DNA of 64,000 nucleotides from NCBI RefSeq assembly GCF_900115165.1, contig NZ_FOVP01000015.1, forward strand, positions 1-64,000, given 5' to 3'. Numbering within the stretch: the first letter of the stretch is position 1; each line of letters opens with the position of its first letter. A model generated the notes under the pieces. It did no database searches and was not told where the DNA came from. It was given only the letters and a program-made list of their open reading frames with translations. Below are positions 11,473 to 21,893 of the stretch, piece by piece. The stretch is from Roseovarius lutimaris (GTDB taxonomy: Bacteria; Pseudomonadota; Alphaproteobacteria; Rhodobacterales; Rhodobacteraceae). A program made the position numbers and the translations under genes.

Positions 11473-12789
11473 ATGGACGGGCAGCCAGAAATTATCACCC
11501 AGGCGATGGGATATGCCCTTGAAGGGTGGGAGATGGCCCAGGGCTGGCTGCTAAGCCCCGCCGCATGGTCGCAGTTCGCGCTTTTGGTTGCCGCCTATCT
11601 TTTGGCCGTGCTGATCAGCCGTCGCCTGGCCCCTGGCCTGACCCGTCTTTTGACGCCACCCGCAGGGCAGGACAACATCCTCGCCTCGGCGCGGCGCTCT
11701 GTGCTGATCTTTCTGCCGCTGTTGATGCCGCTTCTGGCCTATGGGTTGACCGGGATCGGCGAGAGTGTGACCCGCTCGATCTTTGGCTCGGGCGAGGTGA
11801 TTGCCTTTGGCAAGCGCCTGTTCCTGTTTCTCGCCGCGCGGCTTTTCGTGCGTGACATTCTGAGCGACCCGTTCCTGCGCATGCTGGGACGGTTTGTCCT
11901 TATGCCGGTTGCCATTCTGTATCTCTTCGGTCTCCTTGAGGTCGCCAATGCCAGGCTTGCGGCGATTTCGGTCAATCTTGGCAATATCAGCTTTTCCCTC
12001 CTTGCGCTGATCCGCGGCGCGGTCTCTGGCGCGCTCTTGTTCTGGCTCGGGCGCTGGTCGCACACCCAATCCGAGGATTACATCAAACGCCAGGAGGAGT
12101 TGCGCCCCGCCACGCGGGAACTGGCAATGAAGGCCAGCCAGATCGTGATCTTCGGTGCGGCCTTCCTGTTGCTGATGTCGATCATGGGCATCGACCTGAC
12201 GGCAATCGCCGTGTTGGGCGGTGCGCTTGGCGTCGGCATCGGACTTGGCCTGCAACAGATCGCGGCGAATTTCGTCTCGGGTGTTATTCTGTTGCTTGAG
12301 GGCCAGACCACGGTTGGCGATTACGTCGTGCTGGACAATGGCGAAGAGGGCACGATCTTTAAAATGACCGCCCGCGCCGCCATTCTGGAAACCATCGACG
12401 GGCGCTGGATCGTCGTGCCAAATGAGGATTTCATCACCAGCCGGGTGGTGAATTATTCCGATGCCGGCACGCGCCATCGCTATGAGGCAGCGTTTTCGGT
12501 GAGCTATGAGACCGATATCAACCTCATTCCCGAGATGGTCGAGGCCGCCGTGCGCCAGCTTCCCTTTATCCTGCAAGAGCCCGAAGGCCCTGAATGCGAA
12601 CTGAAGGCCTTTGCCGATAGCGGCGTGGAGTTCAGCGTGGAATACTGGGTCGAGGGGATAGAGGATCTGACCGGAAAATACCGCTCTGACGTATTGTTCG
12701 CAATCTGGAACGTTCTCAAGGCCAATACTATCGAAATCCCTTATCCGCAGCGCGTCGTGCATCACAAAGGGGTCAACCCGCCGTCATGA
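11473..12789 (+). CDS. MscS-family mechanosensitive ion channel
   Basis: A 438-residue inner-membrane protein with several N-terminal helices and a standard MscS core. The pore helix is the Gly/Ala-rich AVLGGALGVGIGLGLQQIAANFVSG near residues 248-272, followed by the beta domain (VGDYV, VVPNEDFITSRVVNYS). The channel opens under membrane tension and releases solutes after osmotic downshock. ATG 11473 follows AAGAGG; the GTG at 11470 is the alternative start. Its stop overlaps the flavoprotein gene by ATGA. Confidence 0.93.
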   Translation: MDGQPEIITQAMGYALEGWEMAQGWLLSPAAWSQFALLVAAYLLAVLISRRLAPGLTRLLTPPAGQDNILASARRSVLIFLPLLMPLLAYGLTGIGESVTRSIFGSGEVIAFGKRLFLFLAARLFVRDILSDPFLRMLGRFVLMPVAILYLFGLLEVANARLAAISVNLGNISFSLLALIRGAVSGALLFWLGRWSHTQSEDYIKRQEELRPATRELAMKASQIVIFGAAFLLLMSIMGIDLTAIAVLGGALGVGIGLGLQQIAANFVSGVILLLEGQTTVGDYVVLDNGEEGTIFKMTARAAILETIDGRWIVVPNEDFITSRVVNYSDAGTRHRYEAAFSVSYETDINLIPEMVEAAVRQLPFILQEPEGPECELKAFADSGVEFSVEYWVEGIEDLTGKYRSDVLFAIWNVLKANTIEIPYPQRVVHHKGVNPPS

Positions 12790-13958
12790 CAGGGGCGCTT
12801 GTCATCGGCGCCGGGCCTGCGGGGCTTATGGCAGCAGGCGAGCTTGCGCGCGCCGGGCACCGGGTTGTGGTGGCCGAGGCCAAACCGTCGGTCGGTCGCA
12901 AGTTCCTGATGGCAGGGAAATCGGGGTTGAACCTGACCAAGGCGGAAGAGTTCGGCGCTTTTCTGGCCGCTTACGGCGCGGCCGCCCCCAACCTGCGCCC
13001 GATGCTGGCCGAGTTTGGGCCAGAGGCGGTGCAGGCGTGGGCGCGCGACCTTGGGCAGGATCTTTTTACCGGCACCACAGGGCGGGTTTTCCCGCGCGCG
13101 ATGAAGGCCTCGCCGCTATTGCGCGCCTGGCTAAATCAGCTGCGGGATGCCGGGGTTGATATCCGCACCCGCTGGTCCTGGGCGGGCTGGGATGCGGGCT
13201 ATGTGTTTGACACGCCCGAGGGGGTGCAACGGCTTACTCCGGATGTGACGGTTCTGGCATGTGGCGGGGCAAGCTGGGCCCGGCTCGGATCGGACGGGGC
13301 CTGGGCCAAACACCTCGACCCCAACGACATCGCCGCATTTCGACCTGCAAACATGGGGGTTCTGGTGGAGTGGTCCGACCATATGGCACGCCATTTCGGG
13401 CGGCCTGTCAAAGGCGTCGCGCTTGGCGCTGGATCACAGCGATCACGCGGCGAATTTGTCATATCCGCAAGCGGGATAGAGGGCGGCGGGATTTATGAGG
13501 TCAGCGCCGCGCTGCGGAGCGGCGCGCCGCTTGTGCTTGATCTCTTGCCCGATATGACAGAGGCCCAGATCGCCGACAGATTGAACAAGGCCCGAGGCCG
13601 CGACAGCCTGCAAAACCGGCTGCGCAAGGCGCTTAAGCTTGATCCGGTGAAACAGGCGCTGTTGATGGAATTTGGCCGCCCCCTGCCCGATCACCCGGCA
13701 AAGCCGCTGAAAGCCCTGCCCATCCGTCTCAGCGGTATGCGCCCAATGGATGAGGCGATTTCAACCGCTGGCGGTCTGCGGTTCGAGGCCCTCGACGAGG
13801 GCTTGATGATCCGCCACCGCCCCGGCGTTTTTGCCGCCGGAGAGATGCTTGACTGGGAGGCGCCGACAGGTGGATATCTGTTGACCGCTTGCCTCTCGAC
13901 CGGGCGTTGGGCCGGGCGCCACGCCGCTGCCTATCAGGGCAAAGCAGCCGCCTTTTGA
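12786..13958 (+). CDS. HI0933/TIGR03862-type flavoprotein
   Basis: A 390-residue FAD-dependent oxidoreductase-like protein. The N-terminus is a dinucleotide-binding fold (VIGAGPAGLMAAGELARAG). GRKFLMAGKSGLNLTKAEE and the late GVFAAGEMLDWEAPTGGYLL segment are typical of the HI0933/BaiN-like family with TIGR03862 features. The reaction and substrate are unknown. It is coupled to the MscS gene by a four-base overlap, and its 3' end overlaps the convergent GST gene by 25 bases. Confidence 0.88.
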   Translation: MTGALVIGAGPAGLMAAGELARAGHRVVVAEAKPSVGRKFLMAGKSGLNLTKAEEFGAFLAAYGAAAPNLRPMLAEFGPEAVQAWARDLGQDLFTGTTGRVFPRAMKASPLLRAWLNQLRDAGVDIRTRWSWAGWDAGYVFDTPEGVQRLTPDVTVLACGGASWARLGSDGAWAKHLDPNDIAAFRPANMGVLVEWSDHMARHFGRPVKGVALGAGSQRSRGEFVISASGIEGGGIYEVSAALRSGAPLVLDLLPDMTEAQIADRLNKARGRDSLQNRLRKALKLDPVKQALLMEFGRPLPDHPAKPLKALPIRLSGMRPMDEAISTAGGLRFEALDEGLMIRHRPGVFAAGEMLDWEAPTGGYLLTACLSTGRWAGRHAAAYQGKAAAF

Positions 13959-14521
13959 AACGCCGGGCGCGCCATGATGGCCGCCGCGTAAGCGTTCAGT
14001 TTCTCACCTGCATCGGGAAAGCCCGCCTTTTGCGCCCAGCCCAAGCAATGGGTCAAAAGCATATCCGGAACAGTCATCTCTTCGCCCATCAGAAACGGCC
14101 CCTCAAGGGCGTCGGACAGGCGCGCGATATTGCGGGCATATTCCCATTTGAGCGAATCCTTGACCTCAGGCACGCGCTGTTCTTCGGGCAGGATAAAGCT
14201 GTGACGTGCCGCGGCCCAGAGAACGCCGTCGATATCATCCAGAATCTGGTGGGTGAACGCATCCTGACGGGCGCGTGCAATGGTGCCGGGCGCATTGGTC
14301 AGCGCGCGATGCTTGTCGGCCAGAAAGGTCATGATCGCGGCGGAATCGGTCAGCACCGCATCGCCATCGCGCAGCGCCGGAATCTTGCCCGACGGATTGG
14401 CGGCAAGCGCCTCTTCCGAGCGGGGGGCGGCCGGGATGTGGGTATACTCCTGACCAAGTTCTTCTAGCATCCAAAGCACGCGAAAGGCGCGGCTGGCGCG
14501 GGTGCCGATGACGTCATACAT
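13934..14521 (-). CDS. Glutathione S-transferase family protein
   Basis: A 195-residue protein with an N-terminal thioredoxin-like glutathione-binding domain (GTRASRAFRVLWMLEELG; PSGKIPALRDGDAVLTDSAAIMTFL, including the cis-Pro and the Ser that binds glutathione) and an all-helical C-terminal domain. It probably conjugates or reduces small electrophiles in the cytoplasm; the specific substrate cannot be inferred. It is convergent with the flavoprotein gene, and there is no operon partner. Confidence 0.9.
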   Translation of the reverse strand: MYDVIGTRASRAFRVLWMLEELGQEYTHIPAAPRSEEALAANPSGKIPALRDGDAVLTDSAAIMTFLADKHRALTNAPGTIARARQDAFTHQILDDIDGVLWAAARHSFILPEEQRVPEVKDSLKWEYARNIARLSDALEGPFLMGEEMTVPDMLLTHCLGWAQKAGFPDAGEKLNAYAAAIMARPAFQKAAALP

Positions 14522-14593
14522 TACGATATATCCCTGTTATGAATAGTTGGCGCAACTTCGCCCAAACGGCGGGCAGGTGCAATGCCATAGCGC

Positions 14594-15622
14594 CTAGCGC
14601 ATTGCCGCCAGCATCGCCAGACGGATCAACGCGCGCTCGACAAGGGCCATGCCCGGCGCGCGTTGCCCGGCCGAGCGCAATTGCAGATCGGTATCGGTCA
14701 GGATCGTCAGCGCCTGCTCAAGCTTTGGCGCGCCCCAGCCCTGCGCCTGACGCAGCATACGGTCACGACGCGGGCCAAAGATCGGCGGGCGCATGCGGCC
14801 AATACCCTGCGCCGCACCGCCGGGATCAGAGGCCGCCGTGTAAAGCGCCCGAAAATGGCGGGTGGCACCGATACAAAGCGTCACCGGCTGTGCGCCCTGC
14901 GCCTTGAGGCGGCGCATCACCGGGCCGATTTCGGGCGAGCGGCCCTCGGCGACGATATTGAGCACGTCATCAAGATCGGCCTCGGTCGAGGCTGGCGCGC
15001 AGGCGGTGATGTCATCGGCCGTCACCGCCGTGTCATCGCCGAGTTTGTAGAGCGCCAGCTTTTCCATGGTCTGGCGGAAGTCGCCGGGATCAATATCCTG
15101 CGCAAGCGCGGTAAGATCGGTCATCGCACCCGAGCCGACATTGCCTAGCCCGGCCTTGGCGAGCGCGGCCTCGATATCGGCGCGCGACGGCGGATCGTCG
15201 TAAATTCCGACGGCATAGGCGTTTGCATGCGCCTCGAACGCCTTGCGCAGTTTCGAGGTCGCCTTGAGTTGATTGGCGCTTACGATGATCTGGGCGTCGC
15301 CCTCTTGCCAATCGGCAAGGGCGGCGAGAATCGGCGCCGACAGCACCTCGGTCGCATCCTCGACAAAGGCGACACGGGGGCCGGGGAAAAACCCCTGCGC
15401 CTTGATCGCATCCAGCAACAGGGCCGGGTCCTTGCGCAGATCGCCCGCCGACATGCGGGTCAGGCGCATTTCCTCTTCGCCGGTGGGGCCGATCAGGGCG
15501 GCAATCACCTCTTGCCGTTTAAGGGCGATGCGCATGGCATCGGGGCCATAGATCAACAGGCCGGTGCGCCCCGGTTCGGGCCGCGTAAAATAGCGCGGCG
15601 CATCGCGGGGCGAAAGCTTCAT
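14594..15622 (-). CDS. holA: DNA polymerase III subunit delta
   Basis: Clamp-loader delta subunit, 342 residues, which opens the beta clamp. It begins [15 protein letters not shown] and reaches GLLIYGPDAMRIALKRQEVIAALIG, and has the HolA C-terminal helical part (ALTILTDTDLQLRSAGQRAP) at the end. Its start overlaps the lptE stop by ATGA. The order leuS-lptE-holA on one message is a usual alphaproteobacterial arrangement and supports both assignments. Confidence 0.94.
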   Translation of the reverse strand: MKLSPRDAPRYFTRPEPGRTGLLIYGPDAMRIALKRQEVIAALIGPTGEEEMRLTRMSAGDLRKDPALLLDAIKAQGFFPGPRVAFVEDATEVLSAPILAALADWQEGDAQIIVSANQLKATSKLRKAFEAHANAYAVGIYDDPPSRADIEAALAKAGLGNVGSGAMTDLTALAQDIDPGDFRQTMEKLALYKLGDDTAVTADDITACAPASTEADLDDVLNIVAEGRSPEIGPVMRRLKAQGAQPVTLCIGATRHFRALYTAASDPGGAAQGIGRMRPPIFGPRRDRMLRQAQGWGAPKLEQALTILTDTDLQLRSAGQRAPGMALVERALIRLAMLAAMR

Positions 15623-16110
15623 TGCGCCGGTTCTGGCGCGGCGGCCAGAAGGCGGGTGCTTATCTGTTCGCTGAGAATGTTCATCAGGCGCGTTTCCGCG
15701 TCGCGTTCGGCGGCGAGGGTGGCAACCGGCGTGCCCGCGGCGGAATAGCTAGTAAAGCTGTCAACCTTGCCCGAGGTTACAACCGCCCCGGTTTCAAGAT
15801 CGCGCAGGGCATAGGTCACCGTGCCCAGCATGTTGAAGCGGGTGGCCACGTTGCTGGCGCTGATCGCAATCGAATCCTGTCGCAGATCAATGCCATAGCT
15901 AAGCCCATATCGCGCCGCAGAGGTTCGCCCAAAGCGATCCTCAAGCGCACGCGTCAGAAGATATCCCGCGCGGGAGTTGGGCGCATCGACCTCGACTTGC
16001 CCGCGAAGGGCATCGCCCGTCCCGCCCGGTGCATAGGCCGGGGTGAACCCGCAGGCCCCAAGCGCAGCGGCCCCAAGCAAAAGCAGATGGCGGCGGTTAA
16101 ATGACAACAT
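15619..16110 (-). CDS. lptE: LPS assembly lipoprotein LptE
   Basis: Outer-membrane lipoprotein, 163 residues, which plugs LptD during lipopolysaccharide insertion. The signal peptide ends in a lipobox LGAC, with the acylated Cys near residue 20, followed by the GFTPAY motif typical of alphaproteobacterial LptE. The gene lies between leuS (14-base overlap) and holA (4-base overlap), the usual context. No odd features were seen. Confidence 0.93.
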   Translation of the reverse strand: MLSFNRRHLLLLGAAALGACGFTPAYAPGGTGDALRGQVEVDAPNSRAGYLLTRALEDRFGRTSAARYGLSYGIDLRQDSIAISASNVATRFNMLGTVTYALRDLETGAVVTSGKVDSFTSYSAAGTPVATLAAERDAETRLMNILSEQISTRLLAAAPEPAQ

Positions 16111-18658
16111 TCACGATCCGTCCGGGGACGACGATGATTTTCCTGGGCTGGGCCCCATCCAGCGCCTTGATCACAGCATCATGGGCCAACGCGACTTTTT
16201 CAACCTCCGACTTCGGCATATCATGCGGCACGCTGATCTCGGCGCGCCGCTTGCCGTTGATCTGGATCGGCAGAGTGATGTTTTCATCCACCAGCATCGC
16301 CGGATCTGCCAGCGGCCAGGGCGCGGTCGCGACAAGCCCCGTGCCCGCCAGCATCGCCCAGATATCTTCGGCAAGATGCGGCGTCATCGGTGACATAAGC
16401 TGGGCCAACGTAAGGCTGGCTTCGGTCTTGGCCGCCTTGCCCGCAGTTGAGCGCGCAAGCGTGTTGGTAAAGGCGTAAAGCCGGGCGATGGCGGCGTTAA
16501 AGCCAAAGGATTCAACGCCTTTGGTGACCTCGTCGATGGCCTTGTGCATTTCGCGCAAGAGGGCCTCGTCGGCCTCTGGCGTGGCCGTCTCGGGGGCGTT
16601 GGCGACCTCGGAGGCAATGCGCCAGACGCGGGCAAGGTGTTTCGAGGCCGCCTCGGCGCCCGAGGCGGTCCATTCCACATCGCGCTCGGGCGGGCTATCG
16701 CTCAGCACGAACCAGCGCGCGGTATCGGCGCCATAGGCGGCGATGATGCTGGCCGGATCAACGACGTTTTTCTTGGATTTCGACATTTTCGCCGAAGGAA
16801 TGATCTCGACCGGCGTGCCATCAGCCAGCTTGCCGTCGCTGACGTCTTCGGGCAGGTGATAGACCGGGCGACCCTTGGCATCACTGGTCTGGTAAATTTC
16901 ATGCGTCACCATGCCTTGGGTGAACAGCGCATTGAACGGCTCAATCGCCTTTTTCGGCAGATGGCCGGTGATCTGCATCGCGCGGGCAAAGAAGCGCGAA
17001 TAAAGCAGGTGCAGGATCGCGTGTTCGATGCCGCCGATATACTGATCGACGTTCATCCAATATTCGGCCTCGGCCAGATCGGTCGGCGTCGCGGCATGCG
17101 GCGCGGTGAAGCGCGCGTAATACCACGAGCTATCGACAAAGGTATCCATCGTGTCGGTTTCGCGGGTCGCGGGCGCGCCACAGGCAGGACAGGTGCAATC
17201 GCGCCATGTGGGGTGGCGGTCAAGCGGGTTGCCGGGAACCCCGAAATCAATCGGCGTGCCATCCTCGTCATAGGGCAACTGGACCGGAAGGTTCTCTTTC
17301 TTCTCGGGCACCACGCCGCAGGTCTCGCAATGCACCACCGGAATCGGACAGCCCCAGTAACGCTGACGCGACAGGCCCCAATCGCGCAGGCGGAACTTGG
17401 TCACGCCCTGCCCGACGCCATTCTGCTCGCAGAACTCAATCGCGGCATTGACCGCCGCATCGCCGGTCTGCACTTCGTCGCCGGCAAAGCCGCGCACAAA
17501 GCGGGTTTTCTCGGATTTCGGTGGCACAAAGGCCTCGGTCAGCGGCTCGTCCGTGGCCTCGACCGGCTCGAACACCGGGATGATCGGCAGGCCATATTTG
17601 GTGGCAAATTCAAAGTCGCGCTGATCATGCGCCGGACAGCCGAAAATCGCCCCGGTGCCATAGTCCATCAGGATGAAATTGGCGATATAGACCGGCAATT
17701 CACAAGATGTGTCGAACGGATGGCGCGCGCGCAGCCCGGTGTCGAAACCCATCTTTTCGGCCTTTTCGATGGCCTCGGCGGTGGTGCCACCCTTGCGGGC
17801 CTCGACACAGAAGGCGGCCACATCCGGGTTGTCGCGCTCAAGCGTCTTGGCAAGCGGATGATCAGGCGAAATGCCGACAAAAGACGCCCCCATCAATGTA
17901 TCAGGGCGGGTGGTATAGACCTCAACCCGGTCGTGCCCGTCGGGGCCCTCATTCAGGCCAAAGGCAAACTGAAGCCCGCGCGATTTTCCAATCCAGTTTT
18001 CCTGCATCAGGCGCACCTTGGCAGGCCAGTTTTCAAGCCCGTCAAGCGCCTCAAGCAATTCTTCGGCCATGTCCGAAATCCGGAAAAACCACTGCGTCAG
18101 CTCGCGCCGCTCGACCTCGGCGCCCGAGCGCCAGCCCTTGCCGTCAATCACCTGTTCATTGGCCAGAACGGTCATATCGACCGGATCCCAGTTGACCACG
18201 GCGTTCTTGCGATAAACCAGCCCCTCGGCCAGCATATCGAGGAACAGCGCCTGTTGCTGGCCGTAATATTCCGGATCGCAGGTCGCGAATTCGCGGCTCC
18301 AGTCAATGCTGAGACCGAGCGGCTTCATCTGGGCGCGCATGTCGGCGATGTTGCCATAGGTCCAGTCCTTGGGATGACCGCCGCTCGCCATCGCGGCGTT
18401 TTCGGCCGGCATGCCAAACGCATCCCAGCCCATCGGGTGCAGGACGTTATGCCCGGTCGCGATCTTATAGCGCGCGACCACATCGCCCATGGTATAGTTG
18501 CGCACATGGCCCATGTGGATGCGCCCCGACGGATAGGGGAACATTTCCAGCACATAGTATTTCGGCTTGTCGCCCTCGCGGGTGGCTTTGAAAATACCGG
18601 CCCGATCCCAGGCCTGTTGCCATTTCGCTTCGATTTCAGCGGCTGAATAGCGCGACAT
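16097..18658 (-). CDS. leuS: Leucyl-tRNA synthetase
   Basis: Class I aminoacyl-tRNA synthetase, 853 residues, the normal length. It carries the HIGH-type motif HMGH at residues 48-51 and [10 protein letters not shown] in the C-terminal third, with the CP1 editing domain between them. It charges tRNA-Leu with leucine. It is the first gene of the minus-strand leuS-lptE-holA unit. A long open frame on the opposite strand is an artefact. Confidence 0.98.
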   Translation of the reverse strand: MSRYSAAEIEAKWQQAWDRAGIFKATREGDKPKYYVLEMFPYPSGRIHMGHVRNYTMGDVVARYKIATGHNVLHPMGWDAFGMPAENAAMASGGHPKDWTYGNIADMRAQMKPLGLSIDWSREFATCDPEYYGQQQALFLDMLAEGLVYRKNAVVNWDPVDMTVLANEQVIDGKGWRSGAEVERRELTQWFFRISDMAEELLEALDGLENWPAKVRLMQENWIGKSRGLQFAFGLNEGPDGHDRVEVYTTRPDTLMGASFVGISPDHPLAKTLERDNPDVAAFCVEARKGGTTAEAIEKAEKMGFDTGLRARHPFDTSCELPVYIANFILMDYGTGAIFGCPAHDQRDFEFATKYGLPIIPVFEPVEATDEPLTEAFVPPKSEKTRFVRGFAGDEVQTGDAAVNAAIEFCEQNGVGQGVTKFRLRDWGLSRQRYWGCPIPVVHCETCGVVPEKKENLPVQLPYDEDGTPIDFGVPGNPLDRHPTWRDCTCPACGAPATRETDTMDTFVDSSWYYARFTAPHAATPTDLAEAEYWMNVDQYIGGIEHAILHLLYSRFFARAMQITGHLPKKAIEPFNALFTQGMVTHEIYQTSDAKGRPVYHLPEDVSDGKLADGTPVEIIPSAKMSKSKKNVVDPASIIAAYGADTARWFVLSDSPPERDVEWTASGAEAASKHLARVWRIASEVANAPETATPEADEALLREMHKAIDEVTKGVESFGFNAAIARLYAFTNTLARSTAGKAAKTEASLTLAQLMSPMTPHLAEDIWAMLAGTGLVATAPWPLADPAMLVDENITLPIQINGKRRAEISVPHDMPKSEVEKVALAHDAVIKALDGAQPRKIIVVPGRIVNVVI

Positions 18659-18809
18659 GGACGGCGCCCCTTATCTGTGATCACGGTGTTGGGGCGGTGA
18701 TAGGCGCTCGCTGCGCGCGGGTCCAGTGGTTAGGGCCAAAAATGCGGGGCTTTGCAGCGTGCAACAGCCACATTATAACACCCGAACGACAGAGGCAGCG
18801 GCAGAATTC

Positions 18810-20054
18810 ATGAAAATCCTTTTTATCCATCAGAATTTCCCCGGACAATACAAACATCTGGCCCCGCTTTTGGCGCGACAGGGCCATCAATGCGTGGCTT
18901 TGACCCTGCGGGTGAAAAAGCCGACCGACTGGCAAGGGGTGCGGGTTCTGCCCTATGCCCTGCCGGATCGCGATGGTCAGAAACTGCACCCCTGGCTTGT
19001 CGATCTGGATACCAAGGTCACGCGCGGCGAGGCCTGCTATCGCGCGGCCTGCAAAATACGCGACGCGGGGTTTGAACCGGATCTTATTCTTGCGCATCCC
19101 GGCTGGGGCGAATCGATGTTTCTGCGCGATGTCTGGCCAAAAGCGCGGATGGGGCTTTATTGCGAGCTTTATCATCACGCCGGCTTTCCGCATCTTGACT
19201 TTGACCCTGAATTTGCCAGCAAATCCCCCGAGACCGAGCCGCTGCGCATTCGGCTCAAGAACCTCAACAATCATCTGCATTTCGACTTTGCCCATGCCGG
19301 CATCAGCCCGACAGCGTTTCAGGCCAATACCTTTCCCGCCCCCTTCCGCGAGCGCATCACCCTAAGCCATGATGGAATCAACACGGTTCAGGCCTGTCCT
19401 GATCCGGATGTGCGCCTGACGATCGACGGGCAATGCGACGTCACCCGCAAGGATGAGGTAATCACCTTTGTGAACCGCAATCTGGAACCTTATCGCGGCT
19501 ATCACATTTTCATGCGCGCCCTGCCCCGGCTTTTGCGCGAACGCCCGAATGCGACCGTGCTTGTCGTGGGCGGCGACGAGGTAAGCTATGGCGCGCGCGC
19601 GCCCAAGGGAAAGACCTGGAAACAGATTTTCATCGACGAGGTGCGCGATCAGATTTCAGATGCCGATTGGGCGCGGGTCCGGTTCCTGGGGCGCATCCCC
19701 TATGATCAGTTCCTGCGCCTGCTTCAGGTCACCCGCGTCCACGTCTATCTCACCTATCCGTTTGTCCTGAGCTGGAGCCTGCTTGAGGCGATGAGCTGTG
19801 GTGCGGCAATCGTCGCGGGCGATACTGAACCGGTGCGCGAGGTGATCCGTGATGATGAAACCGGGCGGCTTGTCGATTTCTTTGACGGTGATGCCCTGGT
19901 CGATCAGGTCTGCGATCTGCTTGATGACGATGCGGCGCGCAGGCGTTTGGGGGAAACGGCACGTGCGATGATCCGCGCGCGCTATGATCTTCAAACCATC
20001 TGCCTGCCGCGACAGGTCGCTTGGGTCGGTGATGTGATGGACCAGCCGCTCTAG
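18810..20054 (+). CDS. GT4-family glycosyltransferase
   Basis: A 414-residue GT-B fold glycosyltransferase starting MKILFIHQNFPGQYKHLAPLLA. The C-terminal donor-binding half has VGGDEVSYG, LGRIPYDQFL, and the family signature region VLSWSLLEAMSCGAAIVAGDTEPVREV, which contains the catalytic-type Glu of the EX7E motif. Donor and acceptor are unknown. The start ATG 18810 is chosen by family homology; the upstream frame to 18726 looks non-coding. It sits on the opposite strand between leuS and the DUF3576 gene, which are usually adjacent in this group, so it looks like a local insertion. Confidence 0.85.
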   Translation: MKILFIHQNFPGQYKHLAPLLARQGHQCVALTLRVKKPTDWQGVRVLPYALPDRDGQKLHPWLVDLDTKVTRGEACYRAACKIRDAGFEPDLILAHPGWGESMFLRDVWPKARMGLYCELYHHAGFPHLDFDPEFASKSPETEPLRIRLKNLNNHLHFDFAHAGISPTAFQANTFPAPFRERITLSHDGINTVQACPDPDVRLTIDGQCDVTRKDEVITFVNRNLEPYRGYHIFMRALPRLLRERPNATVLVVGGDEVSYGARAPKGKTWKQIFIDEVRDQISDADWARVRFLGRIPYDQFLRLLQVTRVHVYLTYPFVLSWSLLEAMSCGAAIVAGDTEPVREVIRDDETGRLVDFFDGDALVDQVCDLLDDDAARRRLGETARAMIRARYDLQTICLPRQVAWVGDVMDQPL

Positions 20055-20090
20055 CCGAGGACCGGCTTGCGACTGCCCCGACACGCCACA

Positions 20091-20107
20091 CCGGGGAAGC
20101 GCCCCGG
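20091..20107. terminator. GC-rich hairpin between convergent genes
   Basis: Arms 20091-20096 (CCGGGG) and 20102-20107 (CCCCGG) with a five-base loop lie between the stop of the GT4 gene and the convergent DUF3576 gene. There is no T-tract, so intrinsic termination is only possible, not established. Confidence 0.35.
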
Positions 20108-20122
20108 CGTGCCCGCTCAGGA

Positions 20123-20617
20123 TCAGAACCGCGCCGCGTTGATCCGCAACTGACGCGCCCGGCTCAGGATCGCATCCTCAACCGCGCGCTCGGTGGCGGC
20201 GCTGACCGGTCCGCCCCGCGATTGCAGCGCCACGTTCAGAGACCGTGCATCCAGCGCCGGATCACTGATCAACACGGTGGCACGATAGGCCTGACCACCC
20301 CCCGGAGGTGTACCATAACCGGTTGAAATCACACCTGTAAACGGATCTGCGGCCTCAACAGGCAGGAAATCGAGCACCTGAAGCGTCGCCGTCCAGAGAA
20401 AGCGGTTTACCTGGACCTCATCCTTGGCCCCCTTGAAGACATCAAAAACCGAGCTGCCATCGCCTTGCCGCCTGGCCTCACGCCCGCCTTTGACGGTCAT
20501 GGCATCCGGGTCAAGCCTTGCATCCTTGACGCCACCGCATCCGGCCAAAAGCACAAGGCAAGCCACACAAAGGCCAGCAATATTCATACGGGATTTGATC
20601 ATGGCACCGTCCGACAC
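20123..20617 (-). CDS. DUF3576-family lipoprotein
   Basis: A small exported protein of the alphaproteobacterial DUF3576 family, 164 residues from GTG 20617 or 159 from ATG 20602. It has a signal peptide with a lipobox LLAGC followed by GGVKDA, then a domain with VNRFLWTATLQVLDFLPVEAADPFTGVISTGYGTP. The function is unknown; it is found beside leuS/lptE, hinting at an envelope role. The GTG at 20617 has a GGGAAGAG site six bases upstream; the other starts are ATG 20602 and 20587. Its stop lies 69 bases from the convergent GT4 gene. Confidence 0.85.
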   Translation of the reverse strand: MSDGAMIKSRMNIAGLCVACLVLLAGCGGVKDARLDPDAMTVKGGREARRQGDGSSVFDVFKGAKDEVQVNRFLWTATLQVLDFLPVEAADPFTGVISTGYGTPPGGGQAYRATVLISDPALDARSLNVALQSRGGPVSAATERAVEDAILSRARQLRINAARF

Positions 20618-20745
20618 TGTTTCTCTTCCCTACTATCCAAGCTGGGCCAGAGGGGCAAGGCGTTTGACAGGCTTGCGTGGACTTGTGCCCGCCCCGAGGG
20701 CTGTGGCATGGGTAAAACACCGCCACTTCTGAAAGGAAATGACCC

Positions 20746-21399
20746 GTGGGCCTGAGCGAGATCAAAGACCGCATGCGCAAAGCCGAAACCGATGCAGGGC
20801 GCGCGCCGGGTTGCGTCACCCTGATTGCCGTTTCCAAGGTGCAGCCCGATGCGCGGGTCGAGGCGGTGCTGACCCAGGGCCAGCGCTGCTTTGGCGAGAA
20901 CCGGGTGCAAGAGGCGGCCGGCAAATGGCCCGGCTTTCGCGAACGTTTTGACGGGATCGACCTGCATCTTATCGGCCCGCTCCAGACCAACAAGACGCGT
21001 CAGGCCTTTGATCTGTTTCAGGCGATCCACTCGGTCGACCGCCCGAAACTGGCCCGCACCATCGCCCGGCTGGCACAAGAGGTCGGTCATTGCCCCGATC
21101 TGTTTCTTCAGGTCAACACCGGCGAAGAAGACCAGAAGGCCGGCGTTCTGCCGGGCGACATCGATAGCTTTGTGGCCGAATGCCGCGCGCTTGATCTGCC
21201 GGTCAAGGGCCTGATGTGCATCCCGCCGGTCGATGAAGAACCCAGCCTGCATTTCGCGCTGCTGGCGAAAATGGCGGCGCGCAACGGGATAAGCGGCCTG
21301 TCGATGGGCATGAGCGGCGATTTTGAGCGCGCCATCGCTCTTGGCGCGACACATATCCGCGTCGGAAGCGCGATCTTTGGCGAACGCGAGCACGGCTAG
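20746..21399 (+). CDS. yggS: YggS-family PLP homeostasis protein
   Basis: A 217-residue PLP-binding protein of the YggS/PROSC family, which maintains vitamin B6 homeostasis rather than catalysing a defined reaction. The PLP lysine is Lys31 in LIAVSKVQ; FGENRVQEA, HLIGPLQTNK and LSMGMSGDFERAI are the other signatures. The start is GTG 20746, supported by GAAAGGAAA upstream. It overlaps the convergent L,D-transpeptidase gene by four bases. Confidence 0.93.
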   Translation: MGLSEIKDRMRKAETDAGRAPGCVTLIAVSKVQPDARVEAVLTQGQRCFGENRVQEAAGKWPGFRERFDGIDLHLIGPLQTNKTRQAFDLFQAIHSVDRPKLARTIARLAQEVGHCPDLFLQVNTGEEDQKAGVLPGDIDSFVAECRALDLPVKGLMCIPPVDEEPSLHFALLAKMAARNGISGLSMGMSGDFERAIALGATHIRVGSAIFGEREHG

Positions 21400-21893
21400 C
21401 CCTTGACGATCAACCGCGACCCACAGGTGATCTTCCCGGCAATCCGGCGCAGGTGATCGGGGCGCAGGCCTATACATCCCGCCGTCGGATACCCCGGTCG
21501 CCGCCAGCGATGGATAAAGATGCACGACCCCCGCCCCGGCACGGCATAGGGCCAGTTCCAGTCGGTCACCAACACAAGATCATAGAGAGGGTCACCCCGG
21601 CGCAGCGCCTCGTGGCTATGGCGATAGGGGGCGCGCACCATCCTGTTGTAATCGCCATCGCCCGGATCATCCGACCAAAGATCGCCGGGCCGGATTGGCA
21701 CCGCCCAATCGGCAGGGCGGACCATGCGATCAGGCCGATATATCATGCCGACAATCCGATGCACCCCGACCGGCGTCGCCCCGTCGCCCTCGCGCTTTCG
21801 CGCCGAGATTCCGCCTCGCCCGATGCTACAGGGATAGCGCGCCCCGCGAAAGCGCAGGCCAAGCGGACTCAGAACAAGATCATCAGGCGTCAT
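21396..21893 (-). CDS. L,D-transpeptidase (YkuD) family protein
   Basis: A 165-residue protein with a YkuD-type catalytic end: FIHRWRRPGYPTAGCIGLR, where the His and the Cys of the TAGCIGL segment are the active site. Such enzymes crosslink or attach peptidoglycan. No signal peptide is visible at the N-terminus (MTPDDLVLSPLGLRF), which is common for this short family and leaves its route to the periplasm unclear. Confidence 0.85.
   Translation of the reverse strand: MTPDDLVLSPLGLRFRGARYPCSIGRGGISARKREGDGATPVGVHRIVGMIYRPDRMVRPADWAVPIRPGDLWSDDPGDGDYNRMVRAPYRHSHEALRRGDPLYDLVLVTDWNWPYAVPGRGSCIFIHRWRRPGYPTAGCIGLRPDHLRRIAGKITCGSRLIVKG

Noticed and set aside
16544..18646. Long open frame opposite leuS
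   Set aside because: It is the antisense of a complete leucyl-tRNA synthetase with intact motifs and has no recognisable protein features.
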